Positions 1-13,000 of a DNA stretch of 64,000 bases are shown here, piece after piece. Both the position numbers and the translations under genes were made by a program. Each line of letters starts with the position of its first letter. Positions within the stretch are counted from its first letter, which is position 1. A model generated the notes under the pieces. It saw only the letters and a list, made by a program, of their open reading frames with translations, searched no databases and was not told where the DNA came from. Origin of the DNA: Mytilus galloprovincialis (taxonomy: Eukaryota > Mollusca > Bivalvia > Mytilida > Mytilidae); NCBI RefSeq assembly GCF_965363235.1, contig NC_134840.1, positions 59,576,793 through 59,640,792 on the forward strand, written 5' to 3'.

Positions 1-600
1 TTCAACCAAAGCTTTTAAAATTTAAATATGTTGTTACTGACAACTAAATGAAGGTCAAGTTCAATAATGGCGATTTTGACTTATACTGTTCAGGAGTTAT
101 GGGTCTTGAAAGATTGAAAAATGGAGTTTCCAGTCGTGTCCGTGCATTTACGCATGAACTGTTCTACCAAAGCTTCCCAAATTTTAATATATTGTTACTG
201 ATGACAAAATGGAGGTCAAGTTCAATAATGACTATTTTGACTTTTACCGTTCAGGAGTTATGGTTCTTGAAAGATTGAAAAATGGTGTTTCCAGTCGTGT
301 CCGTGCATTTTCTCATAAACCATTCAACCAAAGCTTTTGAAATTTTTATATGTTGTTACTGATGACAAAATAGAGGTCAAGTTCAATAATGACGATTTTG
401 ACTTTTACCGTTCAGGAGTTGTGGTTCTTGAAAGATCGTAAAATGGCGTTTCCATTCACGTTGTTGCATTTACTAATGAACCATTCAATCTAAGCTTTTC
501 AAATTTTTTAGTTGATACTGACTACAAAATGGAGGTCAAATTTGATATTGACGATTTTCACTTTCAGCATTCATCAGTTATGGTTCTTGTGATATTGCCT
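1..600. repeat. 161-bp tandem satellite, at least 3.6 copies, running off the left edge
   Basis: Copies begin at 1, 162, 323 and 484 (marked by ttc[at]acc[a]aagctt), each with the same run of motifs: ggtcaagttcaataatg, gattttgactt, gttcaggagttatgg and cgtgtccgtgcattt. Spacing is exactly 161 bp three times; the last copy is diverged and ends near 590. Small open frames here are by-products of the repeat. Confidence 0.9.
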
Positions 601-874
601 GGACACAAATAAATGTTAATAAATCCGGTTTGCTGTCGTTGTGACAGCCTCTTGTTATTATTTTAAGACGGAAATAATTATACATATAATATTTGAAAAT
701 GTTAATAAAAGTTGCGATTTATCATCATTAATTGATATTCACCAAAGGAATTGAATCTTATGTATATTCTCATACAGCTTTCCTACGAAACCTAAGATTC
801 ACACCATACTATTGCCTCATGATCATAGAATTTATCTAAATCATTAATACTCATTTAACATCGTCTATTTTCAG

Positions 875-1019
875 GTAGTGAAACTGTACTTAATAAGCAG
901 TGCATTGCCAGTATACTAGCCAGTGGATTTCTATGCTTATTTCCAAGACAGTGTAGAGGCCCTAGGAGAAAGCTGAAAGATATAAACTTTACCAATTTTT
1001 TCAAGTATCTTCCAGAATT
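875..1019 (+). CDS. PARG: PARG exon A (first in window), helical accessory part
   Basis: The acceptor is attttcag and the donor gtatgt. It enters with two bases of a split codon and leaves with two. The translation includes [16 protein letters not shown] and later DINFTNFF, matching the PARG segment just before the macrodomain (vertebrate QIACLLANAFFCTFP and DINFNRLF). I found no earlier PARG exon in 1-874, so the upstream coding sequence lies outside. Confidence 0.9.
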
Positions 1020-4000
1020 GTATGTTTTTCAAGTAGTAATTGTTACTTTTGATCTAAGTTCACAAGTATTTCATCTTCTTTATTTGTTGATGATGTTCTG
1101 AAGGAAAAAAGATAAGTACTGGGTTGATTGGCTATAGGTAGAATACAGACCTAATTAAAAAGACTGATATTACATGTTTCCATGATGCAATTATAAGCAA
1201 TATTGAGATAAAACTTGGCATTACCTATGTTAGTAGAATTTATTTTTTATACGCCCGTCTTTTAGATGGGACTTATGGTATACCGTTGTCCGTCCGTCCG
1301 TCATCCACACTTGGGACAATAACTCAAAAACACTTTCACCAATTTCCACGAAACTTAAGTGAATTGTTTATATCTATTGACGTAAGCTCCCTTTCGTTTT
1401 TTTTTAATTTCAGATTTTAAGTTTTGGATTTATGGGGCTTTATTCATATAAAAGGGGGGATTTTCAACACTTCGGACAATAACTCAAAAAGGCTTTCACC
1501 AATGTCCATGAAACTTTGGTGAATTGTTTATATCTATTGATGTAAGCTCCCTTTCAATTTTTATAAATTTCAGATGTTAAGTTGTGGATTAATGGGGCTT
1601 TATTCATAAAACTAGAGGCTCTAAAGAGCCTGTGTCGCTCACCTTGGTCTATGTGAATATTAAACAATGGACACAGATGGATTCATGACAAAATTGTGTT
1701 TTGGTGATGGTGATGTGTTTGTAGATCTTACTTTATTAAACATTCTTGCTGCTTATAATTATCTCTATCTATAACAGTACTTTCTGTGGAAAATGTTATT
1801 GAAAATCTTCAAATTTTAAGAAAATTGTTAAAAATTGACTATGAAGGGCAATAACTCCTTAGGGGGTCAATTGACTATTTTGCTCATACTGACTTATTTT
1901 TAGTTCTTACTTTGCTGTACATTATTGCTGTTCACAGTTTATCTCTATCTATAATAATATTCAAGATAATAACAAAAAAACAGCAAAATTTCCTCAAAAT
2001 TACCAATTCAGGGGCAGCAACCCAACAACCGATTATCCGATTCATCTGAAAATTCCAGGGCAGATAGATCGTGACCATTTTGGTCATGTTGACTTATTTG
2101 TAGTTCTTACTTTGCTGAACATTATTGCTGTTTACAGTTTATCTCTATCTATAATAATATTCAAGATAATACCCAAAACAGCAAAATTTCCTTAAAATTA
2201 CCATTTCAGGGGCAGCAACCCAACAACGGAATGTCCGATTCATCTGAAAATTTCAGGGCAGATAGATCTTGACCTGATGAACAATATTACCCCAGTCAGA
2301 TTTGCTCTAAATGCTTTGGTTTTTGAGTTATAAGCCAAAAACTGCATTTTACCCCTATGTTCTATTTTTAGCCATGGCGGCCATCTTGGTTGGTTTGGCG
2401 GGGCACCGAACACATTTTTAAAACTAGATACCCCAATGATGATTGTGGCCAAGTTTGGTTAAATTTGGCCCAGTAGTTTCAGAGGAGAAGATTTTTGTAA
2501 AAGTTAACGCAGGACGACGACGGACGACGACGACGGACGACGACGACGGACGACGACGACGGACGCCGGACGCCAAGTGATGAGAAAAGCTCACTTGGCC
2601 TTTCGGCCAGGTGAGCTAAAAAGGGGTATTTTTAACACTTCGGACAATAACTCAAAAAGGCTTTCACCAATGTCCATGAAACTTTGGTGAATTGTTTATA
2701 TCTATTGATGTAAGCTCCCTTTCAATTTTTATAAATTTCAGATTTTAAGTTTTGGATTTATGGGGCTTTATTCATAAAAAAAGGGGGATTTTTAACACTT
2801 CGGACAATAACTCAAAAAGGCTTTCACTAATGTCCATGAAACTTTGGTGAATTGTTTATATCTATTGATGTAACAAATAATACTTAATAAAATCTGATGA
2901 AAACATAAAATTTGTAAAATCTTTAGTTCAATTTAAAACATAAAATTTGTAAAATCTTTAGTTCAATTTAAAACATTAAATTTCTTGTAAAAAATAGGTT
3001 CCATGAATGTCATACGTTTGTACTATTATTGAATGGTTGCAAGGATGAAAGCACATTAGCAGTCCCTGAGATACTAACTGTTCCCTGAGGCATATATCAT
3101 TTTATGATAACATTTTTACTATCTAAGCTATGGATAAAAATCAAATACTGTTTTTTGCATATAGGATGATTTACTCTTGTTAAAATTGGTTGCAATTGAA
3201 ATCACAAATGATACCTTAGCATTGCAGCTTTTTTTATAGAGTTCGGTTTCGGTGGAAGGGTTGAGTGCAATAAAAAATGTTATAAAACATAACTAGTCTA
3301 CAATAGCACATAATAAGTGAACAAGTGACAACATGAAAATCCTAACATGTGACCAAATATTCCTTAAATGTTAAAGGGTGTCATTTTATGAAAAAAATAA
3401 GCAAATCAAGTCTCCTAAACATTTATCAATATGATCATCTTGTGAATATTCTAAACAATAAAAAGGTAATAAACATTATCCACCATATTAAGCACCATTT
3501 GAACAACTTTTGCATACATCTTTGTATAATTTAGTATGGATTCCTTACTGTGTTCAACAGAATCTAACTATGAGCAATATACCCCAAGAAAATTACCTTC
3601 TTTCAAACTACTATAAAATTTGGAAAGCAGCCATAGAATTACTAAAACCCATAATCATATATCACTTTCCTTATATTGCATTGAAGACTTCTATGTTATA
3701 TGCCAATGTTAATGATATTTGATTTTTATGCTAAATATTGAAAAGCTGAACTAGGTTTAATCATCAGTGTCTTCTTCACTGTAATCACTGTCCTCATTAT
3801 CAGAAAAATCCTCATTTTCATTCTCAGAAGAGGCCTCCTCATCATCAATGAAATCTTTATCTTCATCATCAATGAAATCCTTATTTTCATCACCTACTTC
3901 CTCATATAGATCATAACTTTCAGTAGAGTCACTTTCACCATCTTCACTTTCCCTGTTATCTTCTTGCTGCTCCTTATTGTCATTGTAGTCTTTTTTTGCC

Positions 4001-7000
4001 ATTTTTATACGCCCGTCGTCAATGAAATCCTTACTTTCATCACCTACTTCCTCATTTAGATCATAACTTTCAGTAGAGTCACTTTCACCATCTTCACTTT
4101 CCCTGTTAACTTCTTGCTGTTCCTCATTGTCATTGTAGTCTTTTTTGCCATTTTTATACACCCGTTGTCTTTCTAACAACGGGCGTATCATGGGCTAAAG
4201 CCCATCCCTTTATTTACAATGTATTGTTCACAAAAATAATTAAAAATGAAAGTTTTGATATTGTATTTTTAAGTCTTATAAGTTACTTTTAAATGCACTC
4301 TATTACATATACAATTTGCAAGGAGTTAATTACAAGAGTTTGAATGTGATATCACTTTCCTTATATTGCATTGAAGACTTCTATGTTATATGCCAATGTT
4401 AATGATATTTGATTTTTATGCTAAATATTGAAAAGCTGAACTAGGTTTAATCATCAGTGTCTTCTTCACTGTAATCACTGTCCTCATTATCAGAAAAATC
4501 CTCATTTTCATTCTCAGAAGAGGCCTCCTCATCATCAATGAAATCTTTATCTTCATCATCAATGAAATCCTTATTTTCATCACCTACTTCCTCATATAGA
4601 TCATAACTTTCAGTAGAGTCACTTTCACCATCTTCACTTTCCCTGTTATCTTCTTGCTGCTCCTTATTGTCATTGTAGTCTTTTTTTGCCATTTTTATAC
4701 GCCCGTCGTCAATGAAATCCTTACTTTCATCACCTACTTCCTCATTTAGATCATAACTTTCAGTAGAGTCACTTTCACCATCTTCACTTTCCCTGTTAAC
4801 TTCTTGCTGTTCCTCATTGTCATTGTAGTCTTTTTTGCCATTTTTATACACCCGTTGTCTTTCTAACAACGGGCGTATCATGGGCTAAAGCCCATCCCTT
4901 TATTTACAATGTATTGTTCACAAAAATAATTAAAAATGAAAGTTTTGATATTGTATTTTTAAGTCTTATAAGTTACTTTTAAATGCACTCTATTACATAT
5001 ACAATTTGCAAGGAGTTAATTACAAGAGTTTGAATGTGATTTGCCTTGCAATGGTAGTAAATGTATATGTATTCGATATTGTAAATTTTTATTTTCAGAT
5101 CATCCCAGCTAGCAAAGTTGAGATGTGTTTTGAATTACTTTGAGAAGGTAGCTGACAGGAGATTTGAAATTCAGGGCAGTGTTACATTTGTTAGACAGGT
5201 AAATAATTATTTCCATTTGTACATGAAGAGAACTTTGTATTTTCAGTATGTGATGATAATATCTTAAAAATGGTTTAATTACTACAATAATGTAATATGT
5301 TATAGTAGTTTTTCTTAAGCTAAAGAAATTTGATGATTTGTCAAACTTTGTAATGTTGTCATGTAATGCTCTGCTAAATAAGTTATACTTATGACTATCT
5401 TCGACAATTTTATCAAGGTAATTCCATGGGATGAGCTACCTTGTATGGACACATGGTTGAACTGTGATGTAGAGTTATGTCCCCTTATAGTTCATCAGGA
5501 TGGTGTTATAGAAGATGCTGGGTGTAGTGCAATAGAGGTGAGGACAATTTCATACAGTTTTAGATAAAACAATATTATAGAGATGAATTGAACTGATGTT
5601 ATATAAAAATGGTAAACAACAGTTCATGTAATTTTGAAGTATATTCAATATATTACCACCAAGAGAGATTCTTTCAAATTTGGTGTTGGTTCAAACAAGT
5701 CCACAAAATACATGTACTACATAGAAAACCAAATACAAACCCTGACAAAAAAAATAAACTGAGGATGAACTCAGGGGCTCTTAAAGCTCCCTTGTGCCAA
5801 ATGTATTACTAGTTGCTCTGATCTTGCAAGAATAAATCTGAAGTCTCATTCAGTGATGTCACAATGAAGGAAAAGAGGATGGGACTGTAGATTGGGGTCA
5901 TCTGTGGCATTGATTACAATCAACCACCTTCAACTTTAACTTTAATAATACCACTTGGAACTTTTAATTGAATAGCAGCAACCATTTATCAAAGAAATTA
6001 TGATAAATGGAATTTCATGAATATTGTATCAACTGTGAGATAGAAACTCCTTATGCATTCTTCATGAATTGTTTTTTTTCTTCTGTACAATAATATATTT
6101 TATTATGTGGCAGGTTGACTTTGCAAACCAGTATATTGGTGGAGGAGTATTATCTAAAGGCCGTGTACAGGTAAACCTATCTTTTAATTGTAGTGTTATA
6201 TTTTACAAACACTATTTCATATTATTAAAAGAGTAGCATGTGTTTAGTATGGACATCATTTTAATTGTAATAATATAACTCAATATGAAGACAGACAAGG
6301 TTCAAATCCATTACTGTTGCATGTAATAGAAACAATCTAGTTATGCATATAAAAGATAAGAGCAATTACTAAAGATATTGGACATTACAAGTTAATACAA
6401 CTGACCACACCAACCACTAATATCTGTCTCTTTAAAAAAAAAAATAGAGGAACAAGACAGTCAAGTATATATGCACAAACTATGGTGGTACTAAATTAGT
6501 TAAAAATGATCACTCAGACACTAGCTTTCACCATTGTCTACCTAGACCATAAGTCATAAAAGTTTAAAAGAAAATAAAAACACTAAAAATCTCCACAGTC
6601 AAGCTATAAATAGGATGACCCCTAACTTGAATATGGAAACAATGATGGCATATAGTTTAATAAGTAGAGTGTATGTTTGCTTTTCTTTTCAAGGTCTTTG
6701 ACATGAGTACCACCTTTAATCAATATTTCTATTATAAATTTTGCTTTTATGTGAACTGTTTGTAAAAGCAACAATTTTTATTCTGACAGAAAATGAAGAT
6801 ATTTTTAGTTTTTGCTAATTTGTAAAAATTTGTGAGCTTTAGTCATTTGTACTTTATAAGATATAGATAAGATATTTTTATTTTCCAAATTAAAGGGCCC
6901 ATTAAGAGCATAACATTAGTTACAACATGACATAAACATTACAGAGTGATTAAAGAAACATAAAATAATAATTCAAATGCATGAGGAAAGAATCAGTGGT

Positions 7001-10000
7001 CAAGGGGAGATAATTTTGATATCTTTTAGAGTATTTAAGTTAACTAATTTTCTGATTTTCTAAGTTGCAGGCCTTTATCAAGGTATGCACATAAAATAGA
7101 TAAAAATCTGCTATCTTCATTAATCATGATCCATGAAAAAAGATCTTTTCTGTTTGAATTATCTAAACTGAGGTATTTTTTGATATAATCAGTCACATCT
7201 CTTCTGAGGTTATTGTAAAGAGGGCATTCCAGAAGAAAGTGCATTTCATTTTCAATACAATTTGAATTACAATATAAACATAACTTCTCATGTCGAGGTA
7301 ATATTTCATATTTACCACATACATTGGTAATTCGTTCATGTCTGCCAGTTTCTATTCTTAAACAGTGATTGCTGAGTCTGTATTTTGTTAACAAATGTTT
7401 TTGTGGGTACTTTAAATCTAAATAATTTTCGTAGTCAAATGACCTTTCAAATGAAAAATAAGTCTCCAATTTGCCTTGATTCTGTAAATAAAAATCTCGC
7501 ATTTTCTCCCAATCATTTTGAAAATTTAATTTGAGCTGTTTTTCTCAGTAAATTTTTATTTAAATTTATTTTTGCCTAAATTTTTACATATATATTTAGG
7601 TCAATACCCAATTTTTCACTGTAGAAAATGATATTAGAGAGCCATGAATTATATGTACTTTATAGGAATATTTTTATTATACATTTTGTTTTTATGTGAA
7701 CTGTTTGTACATTTTAGGAAGAAATACGGTTTTCTGTTTGTCCTGAGTTGTTAACTTCAATGCTATTTATGGAAGTTATGGAGGACAATGAAGCCATTAT
7801 TTTACAAGGTTATGAACAGTTTTCAAGGACAAGTGGATATGCTAGTAGTTTAGAATATGAAGGAGATTTTACAGAGGCAACAATGGTAATTACTTGTTAA
7901 GTACTTGAATGCTTTATATACTGTTGTAAAATTTGTTTTTGTGGCTGACTGGAGAAAATCAGTTGATTTATAACATGTTAATTCAGTCATCACAACTATT
8001 TTGACACATGACAAATCAAAAGCATATATATACAGATTAATTTGATTTTTGTGGTTTTACAGAATCTCAACAGTATATGAACAATAGTGTGCCGCAGTTA
8101 TGATTATATTATATAATGATATGATATAAGTGATTTGAATTGCTTGGGAAATACATTATTAACATTTACTCATCCATGAAGTTCTGGAAGGTATTATATA
8201 GCAATTAATTAAGTCTGCTGCAGGGGTGACCACACCAGGCAAAGTGAGCGACTTTGTCGCTCTAGGTCTCCCCTCTTCGCTCTAAAGAAGCTCCAGGGAG
8301 AAGTTTATGTCGCCCTCGATTTTCAGTAAAATTCCCCAATGTCGCCTCTTGATTTTTGAGAAATTCTCGATCCAAAAGTAAGCGACTGATAAGTATTGAA
8401 ATTCAAAACATATTTTCCCCGAATTCAGAACCGATTTCTTCGCCATAGTATACTCCCACATAAAAATTGCTTGCCCAGGTGTACTATAAGCAATAAACAA
8501 GAAAAATCTCGATTTTGTTTTGTTTATTGTCCGCCATCCTTGTTATTGAAAATTGTAGATGGCGCCCTTTTATCTTTTCAACTTTCATCATTTACCTAAT
8601 CCATATTGATTTACACTATTAATTTTGATTTTCTTATATTTACTGACAAAATGTGATGCTCCATAAAAAATTTCAGATTTCTTTTCAAAAACGGAATATT
8701 ATCAACTGGTATCCACTTGTATTTTATTACGTTCAAAGTTTGTACACTGCCGGGAACCAGCACAATGATTATAAACTACAAAATACAGTCGGTTTTTATT
8801 TGTTCAGGATTTGGTTTTACAGACTGCTACATGTGCTTTGTTTCAGCTAAAGGTCCTTTAAATAGTATTTTAATGACTATTTGCTCATTAATTTGATAAG
8901 GAACGGCACTATTTACTTGCAAAGTCGTATTTTAGGAAAATATAAAGTACAAATTTTTTATGCAGATCGCACCATATTTGTTTTTGATTTACAAGTACCT
9001 ATTCAATTCTGGTTATGAAAAATAACTTTTACTATGTTTATTCTTTTTGTGATTTAGTCATATTGAAACACACTAGTGTTTTTAAATCAACGAAATACAT
9101 TTCCAACGGCAATTTGATTTTGGAAATGGGCATTTTCCGTGATAATACTGCAAACAATTGCAGATGATTTGAAATAACAGAGTTTTACTTTACGTTTTCA
9201 ACACATGACAAACAGTTTTCTTTCTGAATTCCTATTAAATATTATTTTAAGAACAAATATATTTTTTAATCTTAACCTTAGCAATGAAAGACAGTGAAAC
9301 CGTACTTTGACTTTTAATTGATTATTATTTTTGTTTTAAAAGGTTCTTGGACTTGGTTTAATTTTAAAATCTTTGAAATGCAGCATAATTTGATCCATGT
9401 CAAATCTTCAATTCATTCAGACTTACCAGAACAACCATAGCTCTTATGCCATTAACTTATGGTCCTTATGTCATGATATTTTTTGACAATTTGCATATGT
9501 ACACAAGTAAATAAAAAAAAAATTCAGACTACATGCATGGCAAGACAAGGACTCACTACCCTAGCAATTGTCAGGCAAAAATTATTAGAAAAATAACAAA
9601 AAGGTCTAGATTCTTAGAAAATTTTATTCTTAAAAAGTATAAATGCGATCTGTCGATTTTCCCAGAAGTCTCCCTGTTGGGTCTTCACTTCTCCCTGTTT
9701 GATTTGTACATGTACAGGACTGACTGCTCTGTGAACATAAATGAAAACCGCTAGCCATGATAAAAAGTCTGCTCAAATTTGGCTATAAAAGCTTTCAATT
9801 AATTGCATGACAGGTGGGTTTTTTTTTAGAACAAACAGTATTTTGTTTAGACTTTATGGTTATATTATTGTTCAGTAAAAAAAAAAACAGGAGTAAATAG
9901 TTTATTAATGACAATGACATAATAACATGTCTTTGTTACTAAAGTAGTTAAATAATTACAATGACTTTGTTACTACTGTAGTTAAATAATTACAATGACA

Positions 10001-13000
10001 TTGTTACTTTAGAAGTTAAATAATTACAATGACATTGTTACTATAGAAGTTCAATAATTACAATGACTTTGTTACATTAAAAGTTAAATAATGACAATGA
10101 ATTTTCTACTATAGTAATAACATAATTTCATTGACTTTCTTACTAAAGAAATTAAATAATTACAATGACAGTTACTATGGTTGATACCTAAATAATTTCA
10201 ATGACTATGTTGCTATAGAAAATAAGCAATTACAATGCCTATTGTTATAGTAGGTAATTACAATGACTTTGTTGTTAGTATATTTTCCAGCATTGAATGA
10301 TTGTTTTAACAGATTGCCATTTTGATTGTTTCTTATTTCAGGAATTTTATATGCAAAAGAACCAGACTGCCTTAAATTAATGAAGCATTCCTAAAAACAT
10401 GATAAATAATAGTGCAAATAAACATTGAATTGAATATGATGTATGCAATAATGCAAACCGCTCAATTTGTAACTGGAGACAATCCAAGTCATAAATACTG
10501 CTATGAAATATTCTGAACATCAACAAATAAGGGGACATTTGAAGTAGTAATAAATCTAGACCATTATCCCATTAAACAATTATATAAAGGTAACCAAAAA
10601 CACTATGAATTTTGGTTGCTAACATGTTTCTCTTGACATTGTCACATAATTGTTTATATCTACTGATTCTTTTTATACGACCGCAAAAATTTTAATTTTT
10701 CGTCGTATATTGCTATCACGTTGGCGTCGTCGTCTTGCGTCGTCGTCCGAATACTTTTAGTTTTCGCACTCTAACTTTAGTAAAAGTGAATAGAAATCTA
10801 TGAAATTTTAACACAAGGTTTATAACCACAAAAGGAAGGATGGGATTGATTTTGGGAGTTTTGGTCCCAAAATTTTAGGAATTAGGGGCCAAAAAGGGCC
10901 CAAATAAGCATTTTCTTGGTTTTCGCACTATAACTTTAGTTTGAGTAAATAGAAATCTATGAAATTTTGACACAAGGTTTATGACCACAAAAGAAAGGTT
11001 GGGATTGATTTTGGGAGTTTTAGTTCAAACAGTTTAGGAATTAGGGGCCAAAAAAGGGTCCAAATAAGCATTATTCTTGGTTTTCGCACAATAACTTTAG
11101 TATAAGTAAATAGAAATCAATGAAATTTAAACACAAGGTTTATGACCACAAAAGGAAGGTTGGGATTGATTTTGTGAGTTGAGGTCTGAACAGTTTAGGA
11201 ATTAGGGGCCAAAAAGGGGCCCAAGTAAGCATTATTCTTGGTTTTCGCACCATAACTTTAGTATAAGTAAATAGAAATCTTTGAAATTTAAACACAAGGT
11301 TTATGACCATAAAAGGAAGGTTGGGTTTGATTTTGGGAGTTTTGGTCCCAACAGGTTTTTAGGAATAAGGGGCCCAAAGGGTCCAAAATTGAACTTTGTT
11401 TGATTTCATCAAAAATTGAATAATTGGGGTTCTTTGATATGCCGGATCTAACTGTGTATGTAGATTCTTAATTTTTGGTCCCGTTTTCCAATTGGTCTAC
11501 ATTAAGGTCCAAAGGGTCCAAAATTAAACTTAGTTTGATTTTAACAAAAATTGAATCCTTGGGGTTCTTTGATATGCTGAATCTAAAAATGTACTTAGAT
11601 TTTTTATCATTGGCCCAGTTTTCAAGTTGGTCCAAATCGGGGTCCAAAATTAAACTTTGTTTGATTTCATCAAAAATTGAATAATTGGGGTTCTTTGATA
11701 TGCCAAATCTAACTGTGTATGTAGATTCTTAATTTTTAGTCCCGTTTTCAAATTGGTCTACATTAAATACCAAAGGGTCCAAAATTAAACTAAGTTTGAT
11801 TTTAATAAAAATTGAATTCTTTGGCTTTTTTGATATGCTGAATTTAATCATGTACTTAGATTTTTGATTATGGGCCCAGTTTTCAAGTTGGTTCAAATCA
11901 GGATCCAAAATTATTATATTAAGTATTGTGCAATAGCAAGAAATTTTCAATTGCACAGTATTCAGCAATAGCAAGAAATCTTCAATTGCACAGTATTGTG
12001 CAATAGCAAAAAATGTTCAATTGCACAGTATTGTGCAATAGCAAGAAATCTTCAATTGCACAGTATTGTGCAATAGCAAATATTTTCAATTGCACAGTAT
12101 TGGACAATAGCAAGAAATATCTAATTGCACAATATTGTGCAATAGCAAGAAATTTTCAATTGATTGGAGTTATCTTTCTTTGTCCAGAATAGTAGTTGAA
12201 TCAACTTAAATCATTGTTTTATACAATGCACAATGTATATTCACTTTTACTACCAACTGATAAATTAAAACACTCTTTACCATTCAGTGATAACAAGCAC
12301 TTTTTGTTACATTTTAATATTTTATGATGTATTTAAATGAGTAGTTATTGTTGCAAACTCCATTAGAAATTTGAATTGAGATCAGTTTTGAAAAAAGGGA
12401 AAGGGGGATGTGAAAAAAAAATGGTGGGGGGGGGGGTTAATTTTTCTCATTTCAGATTTCATAAATAAAAAGAAAATTTCTTCAAACATTTTTTTGAGAG
12501 GATTAATATTCAACAGCATAGTGATTGCTCAAAGACAAAAAAAATATTTTAAGTTCATTAGACCACATTCATTCTGTGTCCAAAACCTATGCTGTGTCAA
12601 CTATTTATTAAAATTACTCTTTATATTTATAGTATATACATGGCTCATGTAATTTAAAGAAGTGATTCTATTTTATTTTCAGGTGGATGAACATGGCAAT
12701 TTAATGACTACTTTATGTGCAATAGATGCTGTTAGATTTAGAAACAATGCTAAGTGTCAATACTCAGAACAGTATTATCTTAGAGACCTTAACAAGGCAT
12801 TTGTGGGATTCTCAGCTAAAGTAGATAGGGGAACAACTGTATATCCTTGTGAACAGTTGGCTAAGAGAATGTTATCACATGACCGATCAGAAAGTAGGAA
12901 GGAGTCAGCAAGTGAAGAGGAATACATGACAGCTGCTGAGGAGGAATTAGAACAACAGGATGAAACCAATACTGGCAATGGTAATAATAAAAGATGTGGC

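Larger units (their letters stand above)
1243..2880. repeat. Core-repeat element (ACGCCCGTC family), ~160-170-bp units, split by an insertion
   Basis: Begins tttttatacgcccgtctttt at about 1243, a hairpin-like end, then (ccgt)n, then units starting with ggacaataactcaaaaa near 1311, 1481, 2639 and 2799. Units carry cctttc, gttttggatttatggggctt and a G-run. Another element (1611-2617) is inserted into one unit. Confidence 0.75.
3661..5040. repeat. Perfect 690-bp tandem duplication in PARG intron
   Basis: Copy 1 is 3661-4350 and copy 2 is 4351-5040; I see no difference between them by eye. Each copy contains an acidic minus-strand open frame and the palindromes cccgttgtctttctaacaacggg and atgggctaaagcccat. 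A direct repeat of about 150 bp lies inside each copy. The second copy ends 58 bases before PARG exon B. Confidence 0.92.

Noticed and set aside
48..278. 76-codon open frame on the plus strand
   Set aside because: Lies entirely in the 161-bp satellite and exists only because the repeat lacks stops in that frame.
11475..11974. Open frames on both strands with repeated peptides
   Set aside because: Repeat periodicity of the TACGACC element explains them.
9915..12165. CRISPR-like array
   Set aside because: Repeats are contiguous minisatellites without unique spacers, in an animal genome.
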